Below, piece by piece: positions 10,958 through 22,251 of a DNA stretch of 64,000 bases. The stretch is from Lichina pygmaea (Eukaryota > Ascomycota > Lichinomycetes > Lichinales > Lichinaceae), in NCBI GenBank assembly GCA_963422465.1, contig OY730170.1:3386379-3450378 (forward strand), in the 5' to 3' direction. The translations under genes were made by a program, and so were the position numbers. Under the pieces are notes generated by a model. It worked only from the letters and a program-made list of their open reading frames with translations. It made no database searches and was not told the DNA's origin. Position 1 is the stretch's first letter; each line of letters starts with the position of its first letter.

Positions 10958-13878
10958 CTACCCCTTGGCCATGCCATCGTGATCATCGTAATCAATCGTC
11001 CATCGGGGCACGGCGTCCTGGCCCTGGCTGACGCGTAGGCCGTATCGACGTTTGAGCGCGGCGACGCGCTTGTTGCGCTTGCGTCGGTCGAGGACCGACA
11101 GGTCGGCAAAGTCGTCGAGCAGAGTGCCGCCGTGGGCGGCGCTGCCGCAGAGGTAGGAGAAAACGGCCGCGATCGTGTTGGGCGAGCGCGGCAGGCCTGG
11201 ACCCGAGCGCGACCGGATCCACACCGCTGCCAGCACGACCAGCATCGTGCCGAGGATGACTATGCTCGTCAACGAGCAGATGCGGAATGCTATGTGGATC
11301 TGGTCCGGGTTGAACGGCACGCCGGCCAGCGTCACGATGAGCACGTCGGCCAGGATTGCCACCGCCGCGATGAGCCAGACGAAGACGTGCCGGCGGGGGA
11401 TTGCCATGACGAACGCCGTGATCGGGTGGAGTGCCCGCTCGATGAGGATGCTCGATCTCGCGCTGACTTGGCCTTGCGCGAGGGTTCGGAAAGGTTGGAT
11501 GATGCTCGTCTCTGGATTGCGTACGGCTTAGCCGGGTCGATGCTCGCCGGCCGGAGGAGCGATCGAGAAAGAAGGGAAGGGGGTCGCATGGACTTACCGC
11601 GTTCGATACGTCGCCACTGCGAATGTATGAGCATGCCGATCAGAGACATCAAGAACTTGGCGCCGAATCCCTCGCCGCTCATGAACCGCTCAAAGGCGCT
11701 GTCCCGGCCGACCGTGTAGTAGTACGTGACCATGACCAGCGTCGCCAGCGTGACGGCGCCGAAGACGACATCTCGCATGGGCCGATACACGTTGTGGAAC
11801 CTCCGTCGACGGACCGGCCTGTCGGCTGGGACCGGCCCGTCGTACGTCCTGACCGGGGCGTAGACGGAGCCGTAGTCGCGCACGTAGCCGTCGTGCAGCT
11901 CCACGACGCCGTACCGCTCGCTGCCGTCGACGTGGATGTACGAGTCCAGACGGTACCGCTTGCTCGACAGCGCTCGCTCAATCTCCCTCTTCGTCGCGTC
12001 CGGGTCGATGCGGCGGAAGGCGTCGACCACCTCCGGGTGGTGGAAGAGCGAGGCCATGGTCGCGAGGCTCGACGGATCGGCGTGAAGGCCGCTGCGGTGT
12101 CTCCGCTGCATCGCCCAGAAGCTGATGAGCATGACGGCCGCGAAGCTCAAGAGCCCCTGCAGGATCCGCCCGATGATCGGGTTGACCCGCATCTCGGGCC
12201 CGCATTCGCCGTGGCTGTTGCAGAACTTCTGGAAACTCAACAGTTCGGACGCGAACGGGGTCAGGAGACCGACGCCGGAGTAGAGGATCGACACGGTCAG
12301 CATCAGCCAGTGGCCCTTGAACATGGCGACGAACGGGTCGAGCGAGTCGTTGGTCGAGAGGTAGTTGATGTTCAGAAAGTCCTTGGCCAAAGCGCCCGCC
12401 GGCTCGGAGAGGCAGTAGAACGGCTCCATCATCTTCGTCGCCGAGTACACCATGCCGATCAGGACCCGGTACACGATCGCGAGGAAAGTCGGCAGGTACG
12501 CCCCGACGAAGTATTTCTGGTCCGTGAGATAGGCGACCGGACGATCCATGCGGTTGGGGCCTCCGGTGGCGAAGACCTGCCCTCCGGCGGACGTTGGGTT
12601 GAACGTCCTTGTCCCGGTCGTGACCGAGGGTCGGCCGTCCGCCTGTCTTGCCATGTAGTCCCACTCGGGCCTGGCCGACGGCGTAGAATCTGCTGGATGG
12701 AGCGCTTTAGCGGTCGGCCACGATTGCCGTCGTCACCGGCGGTGCTCATCATACCTCCTTGTCCCGCGGTCCTTGTGCCCCTGACGTCTGACAACGCCGT
12801 CTCGAAGGTGGTCAACGTCGACCCGGAAGCATCTGTGGTCACGACGTCGAATCCGGTGGCCTTTGCCCCAGAAGCGTCGGTGGTGACAACAGCAAGGCCG
12901 TTCATCGTTGCTCCCGAGGCGTCGGTTGTGACGACTTCGAATCCGGTCACGGTTGCGCCCGAAGCGTCGGTGGTGACAATCTGCTCCAGTTCTTCTGACG
13001 TAGGGTGGCCCATCAGCGTCGACTCGGGGACGGGAAGCGCCGAGGTTGCTGGGTGGTCACATCGGCTTACCTTCCTCTGCGCCGCTCTGTGCTTCCTCGG
13101 TGACCGCTGGGTCGGTCTCAGACGTGGCCACCGTTTCTCCGGAGGCGTCGGTGGTGACAACTCGGTCAAGGTATTCTGACGGCGGAACGGCGCCAGCTTT
13201 ATCAGGATCGATGGACACTTCTTTTTCGAGGTATTTCGACTCTGGAGCACCCATGAGTCGATTATCGTCCGCTGTATTGCGCGAGGAACGATCAGTAGAC
13301 GCACGGGAAGCGGCGATCTCGGACGTTTCCGTAGCTCTGTTCAGGTAGGCATCTGGGTCGGCACCCGGTGCACTTCCTTGCGGGCTCGAATCATCCGGAG
13401 CGGTTCGGGATAGACGCTCGTCTTCGAGGGAGGCACCGTCCGCCGAAGGGGAGTGAGACGGGTGAGATGAGTGGGAAGGCCTTTCATCGGAATGGGGGCC
13501 GTGGGGAACGGCCTGGTCGGGGGAGTTATCACCTCGAGGAGAACCGTCAGGCCCGGGCGCGGCCGTCGCCTCGTCGGTCTCGACACGGCGCGTCGGGTCA
13601 TCACGGGAAGGGCGACCCCGATCGCCCCCTTCCGACGGTCGCGCTTGGTCCGGTGGCGACGTTGGCGTGTTCGGTTTCCGGTCCAGGTAGTCGTCCGGGG
13701 GACGGGAGCTCATCTCCGGTGCTCGATCCAGGTAGTCGTCCGACGCAGGCGCGTCCGCTATTTGCGTGTCCGACTTCTTCTGCGGCGTCCGGTTCAGATA
13801 ATCGCTGGCCGGTCGACTCTCCTCCGTTGCCCGGTCTAGGTAATCTTCAGTCGGTCGACTCTCCGTCGGGGTCGGCGT

Positions 13879-13909
<31 letters not shown>

Positions 13910-14351
13910 TCCACATCGTCCCCGTTCCCTTCTCGCTCAGAGCCAACCGCCGGAGATGGGGTGACCAGAGGCATCGAGTCATCTCCGACCTCTGCCGAGG
14001 CGAGCTGGCGCACCTCGATCACGGATCGAAGCACGAGAGGCTTTGGCTTGAACGGTTCCGTCGGCAGCGTCCGGCAGGCGTACTCGATCAAGCCGATCAG
14101 GGTCAGAGCGACCAGGAGAAAGAAGATCAGAACGGGCGTCGAGACGACCGAGGGCCGGTAGGATCTCTTGCGGCCGACCGACCATGACCTCGGCCGGGCC
14201 GACACAGCTTTTAGATACCAGTATCAGCTGCGATGCCACATCGTCGTCTTCTCCAGCACTCACCGGCGGATACTGTTACGTCGGGTGCCTGGTAATGCTC
14301 CTCTTGGCCTGGCACGTAGGCGTATTGACTGTCGTACGTGTCCGACGCCAT
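10958..14351 (-). CDS. DUF3433-type fungal multi-pass membrane protein, five exons
   Basis: My gene model on the minus strand has exons 14351-14264, 14207-13071, 12994-12755, 12689-11598 and 11511-10958. The total is 3,111 nt, 1,036 aa plus stop. All four introns (56, 76, 65 and 86 nt) are GT..AG, with GTGAGT, GTAAGC, GTATGA and GTAAGT donors, and phases agree. A membrane segment lies near residues 51-72 (VLIFFLLVALTLIGLIEYA). A Ser/Pro-rich low-complexity region follows, with about seven degenerate DYLDR motifs and a (TP)n run, then five VTTDASG repeats across exons 2-3. Exon 4 has the block YLPTFLAIVYRVLIG...KMMEPFY...GHWLMLTVSILY, and exon 5 QPFRTLAQG...RHVFVWLIAAVAILAD. I recognise these as typical of DUF3433 proteins, whose function is unknown. 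It is much more GC-rich than the flanking elements. The start is the first ATG of the first supported exon; an upstream exon cannot be excluded. Confidence 0.8.
13860..13912. repeat. GTCGGC hexanucleotide microsatellite in the coding region
   Basis: This is a run of GTCGGC/GTCGGG units inside exon 2 of the membrane-protein gene. On the minus strand it encodes the (Thr-Pro)n tract. Length change in whole hexamers would keep the frame. Confidence 0.85.
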
Positions 14352-15489
14352 CACGTCCGGCAGCGCCGAAGGTGGTCGGTCGAAGACTTCGCCGAACGCG
14401 TGCTCCAAGTTGATGGTCTGACAGCCTCGGGCGCAAACGAGTACAAGTAGAAACGACCTTAATAGAGCGGGAAGCGGTTCCCCCACCACTGCCTTTTTCC
14501 TGGGGCCGGATCACCCGCAGCCGCCGTCCGAATGCTGCCCTGGAGATGTTCCCCTGCGCCTGGACTTAAACCACACCACCTCGTAAGGCTCACCAGACCG
14601 GCGCAGCAGCCCTGCAGACCTTGTGTGATGACCAGCTGCTGGTGGCATCGACGTGCCTGACAACTGATGTTCGCAGTAGGGTCCCGTGGGTCCGTACATA
14701 TGCACCGAAACCGGACGGGTATGGCCATGGCAGACTCCTGAATGGCGTCTCGCTCGGGCCCAGTCAGACGGTGGCGTCCAATGTCGGGCTGGGGGTCTCG
14801 AAGTTGCTCGGCCAGTCGTCGGCCACGCCGTCCCCACATCGTTCCCTAAATAGTGCCCGTAGCCAAAGTCTTTTCCATATCGAGGTCGACTAGAGGCGAA
14901 GAGGCTCATCGCTTACTCCCGCGTGTCCCCGTCTCCGGAGGCGAGAGTGATCTGCCTAAGCGCATTGGGTGCTAGCGTGTTCGTGCGCCAAGCCTTCAGG
15001 CGTTGAATGGTCCACCAGTCCTGTAGTGGAAAGACTGGAGGGCGCAGTCGGTCCGCAGAGATCTGCAACCACACCAGAGGTCAGTACAGGATATTGAAGA
15101 AAATCTTTTGTAGCTCATACCATACTGACCGTTCAATCGGCAAAAGTCATAAGAAATTATCCGTAGCAGCAGCTTCAGCGTGCATACGGAAGTACAGTCA
15201 TCCAGACCCGTGACACATTACCGTTGCTGTCCCAAAGCGGGTCATGAGCAACGTGGCGGAAGATTCGGAACTTGCCGGGTGTACTGGTAAGCCGCCAGCA
15301 ACTTTTCACAATAGGTTTCGCGCCTTGAGGCCCACCAGCGCTGATGATTGTTCATCGTGCAGAGCAGTCACCGTGAGACGAGTCTGCGCTGTCTGCGACG
15401 CACTGTCGACGGTTCTGCCGCACGTCGATCCAAGCCACTCCTAGCCATTACACTCGGCAGGGCGGCGACCATGGCTTTGCTTGTTGTTC
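14352..15489. other. Host intergenic DNA upstream of the membrane-protein gene
   Basis: This presumably contains the promoter and 5' UTR of the minus-strand gene. One GC-rich minus-strand reading frame (14,511-14,909, starting MSLFASSRPRYGKDFGYG) could be an upstream exon or a separate small gene, but it has no recognised domain and no clean splice join to the gene model. I see nothing else. The right limit is the 5' end of LINE L3. Confidence 0.5.
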
Positions 15490-15832
15490 CGATCTAGATG
15501 GTTGTCACGCTGTTCAAGGACCATTACTTTTGGTAAAGACAGCAATTTGTCATATGTTCTGGAAAACAGCCGACATCCTGTCCTGACCCACCCAAACCTT
15601 AAGGTGAAAACCCATCACCTTTGAGAATCACACCTGACTGTCAAAAGTTGTGATCTTGGAATCCACGATCTGTTTCTTCAACAACCAGCAATCCAGCCAC
15701 AGCCAGAGAGAGAGAGTCTCAGGATAAGAGGAATGGTTAGAGTCTGACTGACTCTGGAGCTAGCAGAGTCCTTGACTCAAGGAAAGTCTAGATAGGGGGT
15801 CTGGTCCCTAGTCTAGGCAAATACTCCTAGCT

Positions 15833-16265
15833 TGTTAAAGGCCGGGCCGGGTTCACACAGAAGGCGGTTCGGTCTTGTTGCTTCGCAGGGCGGATTTTAG
15901 ACAGGGACTCGGTAGAGGGATAGACAGGTGGGGTAACTCTCCTGTGCTATCGTCTCAGTACGATGTGTGCATTTGTGTATTTGTGTTCAGCCTGGAGAGC
16001 TAATCCCTCCGGGCCCTTTGGGGGGTCTTTATACAGATGTCCCGAGGGGGGGGGTCTCCTCGAGGGGTATCATCCTTTTGCGTGGACGAGCTCCTCGCTT
16101 AGGGACTGCTTGTCCACTGGACGAGCTCCTCGCTTAGGGACTGCTTGTCCACCGGACGAGCTCCTCGCTTAGCTCCTGCTCGTCCACCAGATCAGTCGGA
16201 TGTTGTTCTGTATGACTAACACTCCTCCCTCGCTTACCTGGGCTGTTCCAGCCTAGGCCTTAACA
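15833..16265 (-). repeat. A1 3' LTR
   Basis: It begins TGTTAAAGG and ends CCTTAACA. It holds three tandem units of about 34 bp with GGACGAGC/GCTTGTCC arms (about 16,082-16,192). In element sense, a polypurine tract GGAGGGAGGGGATAG (reverse of 16,266-16,280) sits directly before it. Confidence 0.9.
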
Positions 16266-16326
16266 CTATCCCCTCCCTCCAAGAGTTCTGTCCCCAGATC
16301 CTTTTCATTCCTACTCCTCTTTTGTC

Positions 16327-16899
16327 ATGAACCAAGATCAGACAACTCGAACTTGTCATCGCAGTTCTCTTTCTTGTTGTATTGGCAAAATAGGCAAGGA
16401 ATCAAAAATCACATGCGGTGCTTGTCGTCGTGACCACGCCAAGTGTGTCGTGAGCTCCGCATCATCTTTTTGTCATCGGTGTGTTGAGAAAAGTCATCGC
16501 TGCAACCTTCATCTCTCGGAATCAGAATAGAAGAAGATGGAACTTGAGCGCGAGCAGCTCAAGGCTCAGCTGCGAGAGACTGATGACTAATTGTCGAAGT
16601 TGCTTCCCCGGTAGATCTGCCTCCGCTGGCAGCTGGGTTGTCTCTTTCAAAAAGAGGCTGATACTATCTGTCATGAGCTGTTGGCTATCAAGGACCAAGA
16701 GTCCCTTGATGCTCAGGAGCAGGAGGCTCTCTGTGTTATTCACGAACAGGAGACCAATCAGGCTGCTGCTCCTCTGTCCTTTGAGGATATCTTCTCCTCA
16801 GAGACTTTGGCTTCTCTCGAGCTGTTGTCACTGTCAGACCTGGTCACTGCGGGTTTGCTTGGTGGTAATCCACCAGCTTCTGGTTCATCGCAGGGCTGA
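16327..16899 (+). pseudogene. A1 opposite-strand Zn(II)2Cys6 ORF, broken
   Basis: It runs opposite to A1 gag-pol, between pol and the 3' LTR. The N-terminal binuclear cluster is intact: CGACRRDHAKC followed by CHRCVEKSHRC, giving C-x2-C-x6-C-x8-C-x2-C-x6-C. A TAG replaces a Trp codon at about 16,528, and further stops occur near 16,588 and 16,611, so only a 67-residue product with the cluster remains. It is homologous to the intact 190-residue ORF of A4. Its 3' end overlaps the convergent end of pol. Confidence 0.82.
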
Positions 16900-19800
16900 A
16901 GTTCTCAGTTGGTTCCCACAAATTCTCTTCTTCGTCAAATCCTAACCACTTCACCAGGTACTTGATTTTCTGTCTGTTTCTCCGGCTATGCAGGATCCTT
17001 TCAACATCGTACTCTTCTTCATTATCCTCAAAGTTCTATTCTGTTTCAATCTCTGCGTTACTGGGTACTGGTTTGAGCAGCAAGACGTGGAATACTCAGT
17101 GTATCCTTACTTTTCGTGGTAGTCTCAGTCAGTAGTTGACCTTCCCAGTGTGCTTCTCAATTTTGAATAGTCTGATTCGTACGTGGTCCAGCTTCTTGCT
17201 TGGTCACTTCAAGCGCAGATTTTTTGTTGATAGGTAGACCTTATCTCCCTTTTCCAGGGTTGGTCTCTTCAACCTTTTGTCGTGCAGTCGGCGGGTAGTA
17301 GTATTCTGGGCACAGTCAATTGTTGTTTTCATCATCTTGTGCATAGCAGCAAGTTTATCAACATTGACAATATTGCCTCCTACTGTTACCTGCCAACAGG
17401 GGTTTCTTCCGTAGTTCGCAAAGAACAGTGTTGTCCCTGTCACACTGTGTTGCTGGTTGTTGTACGCAAACTGTGCTATTGGTAGCAGTTCCACCCAGTT
17501 ATCTTGCTGGTGGTTGATGTAGTGTTGTAGGTACTGCTCCATCATCTGGTTTGTCCACTCAGTTTGTCTGTCAGTCTGTGGGTGGTAGGCTGTTGACATC
17601 TTTGTATTAATGCCTAGTTGCCTTGTCCACATGTTCCAGAATTTCAAGGTGAAGAGTTTGTCTTGATCTGAGATGATTGTTTTTGGTAGTTCTCAGTGGC
17701 TTACCAACTCTCTGAGTAGGACACTCGCAAGTTTGTTCACAGTTCCTGACTCTTTCCATGGGACCAGGTGGGTGTATTTGGTGTGCTTGTCAACAATCAC
17801 CAAAATGCTATCGTATACCACTTTTGTTGCTGGGTCTGCTGACTTTGGCAACTTGACCACAAAATCCATCATGATAGTTTCCCATGGTGCCTCAGGTAGG
17901 TCTATCTGCTGTGCCTGCCTGTAGGACTTATGTCTTGATGGTTTGTTCTTCGCACACTGTTCACAGTTGCGAATGAACTCTGTCACCTTGCACTTCATTC
18001 TGTCAAAGTGGTAGTTCCTTTGGATTTTCTCCAAGGTTTTATCTCACCTGGGGTGTCTGTGCAAAGGTCTGTCATGGTGCCTCCAGATCACCTCCTCTTG
18101 TGCTCTCTCTGGCACAATTTCCTTTTTGTTTGCCACTTTGTAGCCAAGGGTAAGGAGTGGACTCTTTGTTTCAGTTGTTGCCAGTTGGGGCTAGGCATAG
18201 ACCAGAGTTTGTCCTTTTGTTGTTAGGATTGGGTGTTCCTCTGTTATCTTCTTGTCCATCAGGTCTGGTTGCCTACTAAGTGTGTCCACTCAGGCATTCT
18301 CAGTACTCTTTCAGTAGAGGATTTGAAAGTTATATGATGCCAACAACTCTGCCCATCGAACTTGTTGTCAGTTTAGCTTCTTTGTTGTTGTGAAGTAAGC
18401 TAAATTCTTGTGGTCTGAGTACACATCTATCATGTATTTTGCCCCCTCCAAATAAAGTCTCTATTCTTGGAATATGTTGACAATTGCTAACAATTCTTTG
18501 TTGTGAACATCATATCTCAGTTCTGGGCCAGAGAACTTTCTTGATCAGTACACAACAGGGTGTAAGTGGTTGTCGGCGTCTGGTTGACATAAGCAGGATC
18601 CCAATGCTTGGTCTGAGGCATCAGTCTCCAAGGTGATCCTCTTCTCGGGGTCAAATAATGTCAAAATAGGTGCGGAGATGAATTTATTCTTCAACTCCTG
18701 GAAGGCCACTTGTTGGCTCTCCCCCCACCTGAAAGATTTGTTCTTTCTGGTTAACTCTGTCAAGGCTACTGCTGTCCTTGAGTAGTCCTTGATAAATCAT
18801 CAGTAGAAGTTTGCAAATCCTAGGAAGGATTGTACTTCTTTGAGGTTTTTGGGTATTGGCCAGTCTTGTACTGCTGCTGTCTTTGTGTTGTCTATTCAGA
18901 TTCCTTCTGTTGTTAGGATCAACCCTAAATATTCCACTTCTTTCACGTGGAAAACACTCTTATCAAGGTGTAACCTTATGCCTGCTTTCCAGAGTGCATG
19001 TAGGATCTTCTTGACATACTGTTTATACTCCTCCAAGGTTCCATTAGTGTATACCAAGATATTGTTAATGTAGGCAGTGACAAATATGTCCAGGTATTGT
19101 CAGAGGACAGTGTTAATAAGTGATTGGAATATCACCAGTGTATTTGTAAGGCTGAATAGCATCACAGTATACTTGTAGTGCCTGTACCTTGTACGAAAGG
19201 CTGTCTTCCATTCTTCGCTGTCTTTCATCCTAACCAGGTTGAAAGCATCTTGGATATCAAACTTGGTGAACTATTTAGCTTCTTGGATCCAGTCTTGGAT
19301 TTCTGATATCAATGGCAGTGGGTAACAGTTTTTCACTGTGATCACATTTAGCCACCAATAATCAACACACAGTCAAAGTTTGCTGTCTTTCTTTGGCACA
19401 AATAATATCAGGTATCCAGCTGGTGATGTTGAAGGTCTTATGAATCTTTTCACTAGGTTCTTGTCTAGGTAGTCTCTCAGGGCCTCAAGCTCTTTCACTG
19501 ACAGAGTGTAGATAGGGCTGTGTGTGGGTTTCTTTCTGTCTTCCAGTGGAATGTTGTAGTCCCACTCCTGATGTTCTGGTAGCGTCACAATCACTGTTTC
19601 TTCAAACATCTCCTAGTATTCTTTATACTCACTTGGCAACTGCGGTGCCTGAGTCTTGCCCACAGCGTCTTGCGTAGTGCAAAGTTGTTGTGTTCAGGGT
19701 TTCATCCAGGCTACACAGGCCTGCCCTCACTGGTGGTGTTTCTTCCACTGTGTTAGTGAGATTTCCTTAATTGTCACTCCTGGTTCTGACTTGACCAGTG

Positions 19801-20260
19801 TCTTATTCAGAAAGACTAGTTGCCTTCTTTTCTAGTCAATCCTTGGGTTTTGTTTTTCCAACCACGGAAGTCCCAATATAACTTCATGTAGTATCTGGAC
19901 CAAGTCAAATTCCTCTGTTCCAATTATCATGTTATAGACACTCAGTCTCAGGCTCTTAGTCTCCTTTGTCACTTATCCTTCATCTTTGGAGAGTGGTGTT
20001 CTGTCCACTACTGTCAACTGGTAAGAGTCTTTCTTGCTCTGGACTGGAACCTTGTTTCTTCTGGCAAAACTTTCTGACATGAAGTTGCCAGTTGCACCAG
20101 AGTCAATCATAGCCTTAGCCAACCACCCATTGACTCTGATCTTGATGTGAAAGTGCAGGCTGCAGGCTGTTGTGTCAAGGCTCAGCTTGACTTCTTCCTC
20201 CCAGGGTGTTGTCTTGCCTGCTCTTCTGACCCCAGTTTTGAAGAGTGCTGCTAGTTTTTT
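16844..20260 (-). pseudogene. A1 pol: protease-RT-RNase H-integrase-chromodomain, broken
   Basis: It is entered from gag by a -1 shift at the heptamer 20,254-20,260. Visible parts are protease [11 protein letters not shown] (about 20,105), RT block near 19,375, mutated RT site YINN (about 19,060), RNase H ETDASDQALGSCLC (about 18,620), integrase zinc region with NCEQCAKNK (about 17,960), core YHPQTDRQTEWTNQ (about 17,570) and a chromodomain (about 16,930-17,030). Many TGA, TAA and TAG codons interrupt the frame. The TGA at 17,204-17,206, between integrase and the chromodomain module, is shared by all four family-A copies. Confidence 0.85.
20251..20260 (-). promoter_or_regulatory. A1 -1 frameshift site
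   Basis: The heptamer A AAA AAC (reverse of 20,254-20,260) is in the gag frame and is followed at once by the gag stop TAG. A CTCTTC/GAAGAG stem follows after a short spacer, and the loop GGGGT can pair with a downstream ACCCT. The same arrangement occurs in A2, A3 and A4. Confidence 0.8.
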
Positions 20261-21579
20261 GAGCTGTCTAGGCCCTGGGCCTGACACTCTACCACGTGTT
20301 GTTTGCATTGTGTGGTGATGTCTCTATCTTGTGTGACGCTGAAGGTATTGTCAACCTGTTGTGGCACTTGTGTCTCCCCTATTTCTGATAGGGTTGTGTC
20401 CTGTTGTTGAAGGACAGGTTTATCAGGGACTGGTGGTGGCTGGGCTTCTTTGTCGTCAACCTGTTCCTCCATGTAGCCAGTTGCGTCAAACTCGGAGATC
20501 AGGTCATCCTCCTAATGGATTCTATTGACCTTCCTTCAGACCTTGTCAAGGCAGTCCAAGGTTTCTTGGAGTATGGTCTTGAGTTTTTCAGCATGTTGTC
20601 AGAGGTTGTCCTCCTCTCTGAGAAGTGCTGCCTCAGAGTGATTGTGGGGCAGTGTGTCTTGGGGAGCCCTCTGGGGCTTCTCTATCTCTCTGCCTTTCCA
20701 GGTGCTTGTGGTATTCAACTGCTTCCCTCTGCCCTTGTTGTTCTTCTTCTTGCTCCTGCAGTTCACCGCAAGGTGGCCCACTCTCTGACAGTTGTAACAC
20801 TTCCGTGTCTCCTTCTTTCATAGTTCTGCCATATCAATTTCTATAGGTACCAAACTATAGTTATCTTTGGCTGGTGTTGGGTTTTTCTTTACCCATAGTT
20901 TCATCTGCCTGCCTCACTTCTTGAGCTCTCTCTCAAACTGTCAGTCATTGATGTGAGCTGTAGTCTCAATCATTTCGTAGAGCTCAGTTGGTCAGTCTCC
21001 TCACATGATGTCATCCTTGACTTGTTCCTTGAGGTCTTGGTAGAACAGCGCTGTTAGTGCACTGTCCCCCCACTGTGTTCTCACTGCTAGTTGTTAGAAC
21101 TTCACCGCAAACTCTGATGCTGATCCTGTTTGTCACAGTGCTTGGAGCTTTTGTTCTGCATCTTTTTCCTTGTCAAGGATCCCAAACATCTTCCTCATAG
21201 CTGTCTTAAAGATCTTCAAGCTCCCCATGACCTGTCGGGTATTGTCTTCTTACTTCTGGGGGTTTGCCTGATTGTCTAGGTAATCTCTTAAGTAGATGTT
21301 GAACCAAGCGAAGGCTGGTCCTTCCAGGTAGGAGACTGTGAATAGCATCTTCTCCTGGTCTGTTGGGAACTGGGCTGTGTTGAACCTATAGTAGAGCTCC
21401 AGTTGTGAGAAGAACAACTCCAGTCCTCCTCTGGATCTATCGTACCTCTTCAGGGCACCTACCTTCAAGGGCTTCAGGGGTAGATTAACAATAGGTGCTG
21501 CTTGGACAGTCTGGGCCTGAGCCACCTGAGCAGCTTGGGCTTGGGCTGACTGAGAAAGGGTAGAGCTGCGTGGATCCAC
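20251..21579 (-). pseudogene. A1 gag, broken
   Basis: Gag N-terminus with Gln/Ala repeats, then RYDRSRGGLELFFSQLELYY and AFAWFNIYLRDYLDNQ (capsid-like). A zinc-knuckle remnant GHLAVNC lies near 20,780. The frame is interrupted by several stops. The start position reads ATAGTG where A4 has ATGGCA, so the original ATG is lost. Gag ends at TAG 20,251-20,253, directly after the slippery heptamer. Confidence 0.8.
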
Positions 21580-21620
21580 TATTGTATCAAGTCAGTGTTC
21601 TGTATGTTAGAGGCTGAAAC

Positions 21621-22087
21621 TGTTAAAGACTGGGCTGGGTTCACACAGAAGGTGGTTCAGTCTTGTTGCTTCGCAGGGTGGATTTTAGACAGAGACTTGG
21701 TAGAGGGATAGACAGGTGGGGTAACTTTCCTGTGCTATCGTCTCAGTACGATGTGTGTATTTGTGTATTTGTGTTCAGTCTGGAGAGCTAATCCCTCCGG
21801 GCCTTTTGGGGAGTCTTTATACAGATGTTCTGAGGGGGAGGTCTCCTCAAGGAGTATCATCCTTTTGCGTGGACAAGCTCCTTGCTTAGGGACTGCTTGT
21901 CCACCGGACAAGCTCCTCACTTAGGGACTGCTTGTCCACTGGACAAGCTTCTTGCTTAGCTCCTGCTTGTCCACCAGACAAGCTCCTCGCTTAGCTCCTG
22001 CTTGTCCACTGGATCAGTCAGATGTTGTTCTGTATGACTAACACTCCTCCCTCACTTACCTGGGCTGTTCCGGCCTAGACCTTAACA
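21621..22087 (-). repeat. A1 5' LTR
   Basis: 467 bp, TGTTAAAG...CTTAACA. It has one more 34-bp palindromic unit (four) than the 3' LTR, which explains the 34-bp length difference. Its CpG sites are more decayed (GGACAAGC rather than GGACGAGC). Confidence 0.88.
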
Positions 22088-22251
22088 TAGCTTTACCCAG
22101 AGCTTAGTTGGAATAAGCTGCCCAGGAAAGTCTAGTCTTGGGGTCTGGTCCCAGGACTAGATTATTACTGCTGGGAAACCAGGTGACTCCTCTCTCTCTG
22201 GCACTACTTCACAGACTGGAAACAGTTAACCTGTGCCAAGCAAGCTCCACC

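Larger units (their letters stand above)
15833..22087 (-). mobile_element. Gypsy element A1 (chromovirus), complete but decayed
   Basis: This minus-strand LTR retrotransposon inserted in L3 with a 5-bp duplication TAGCT (15,828-15,832 and 22,088-22,092). The LTRs are 15,833-16,265 and 21,621-22,087. Gag and pol read leftward. An opposite-strand zinc-cluster ORF lies next to the left (3') LTR. Many stops make it inactive; the RT active site reads YINN instead of YIDD. Confidence 0.9.

Noticed and set aside
13860-13912. CRISPR-like or regulatory repeat
   Set aside because: A simple hexanucleotide run encoding Thr-Pro; no spacers. No CRISPR array is visible anywhere, as expected for a fungus.
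10958-13964. Long plus-strand open frames across the membrane-protein gene (for example 11,623-13,179)
   Set aside because: They are antisense shadows in GC-rich DNA. They lack domains, show Arg/Asp/His-biased translation, and conflict with the spliced minus-strand model whose phases all agree.
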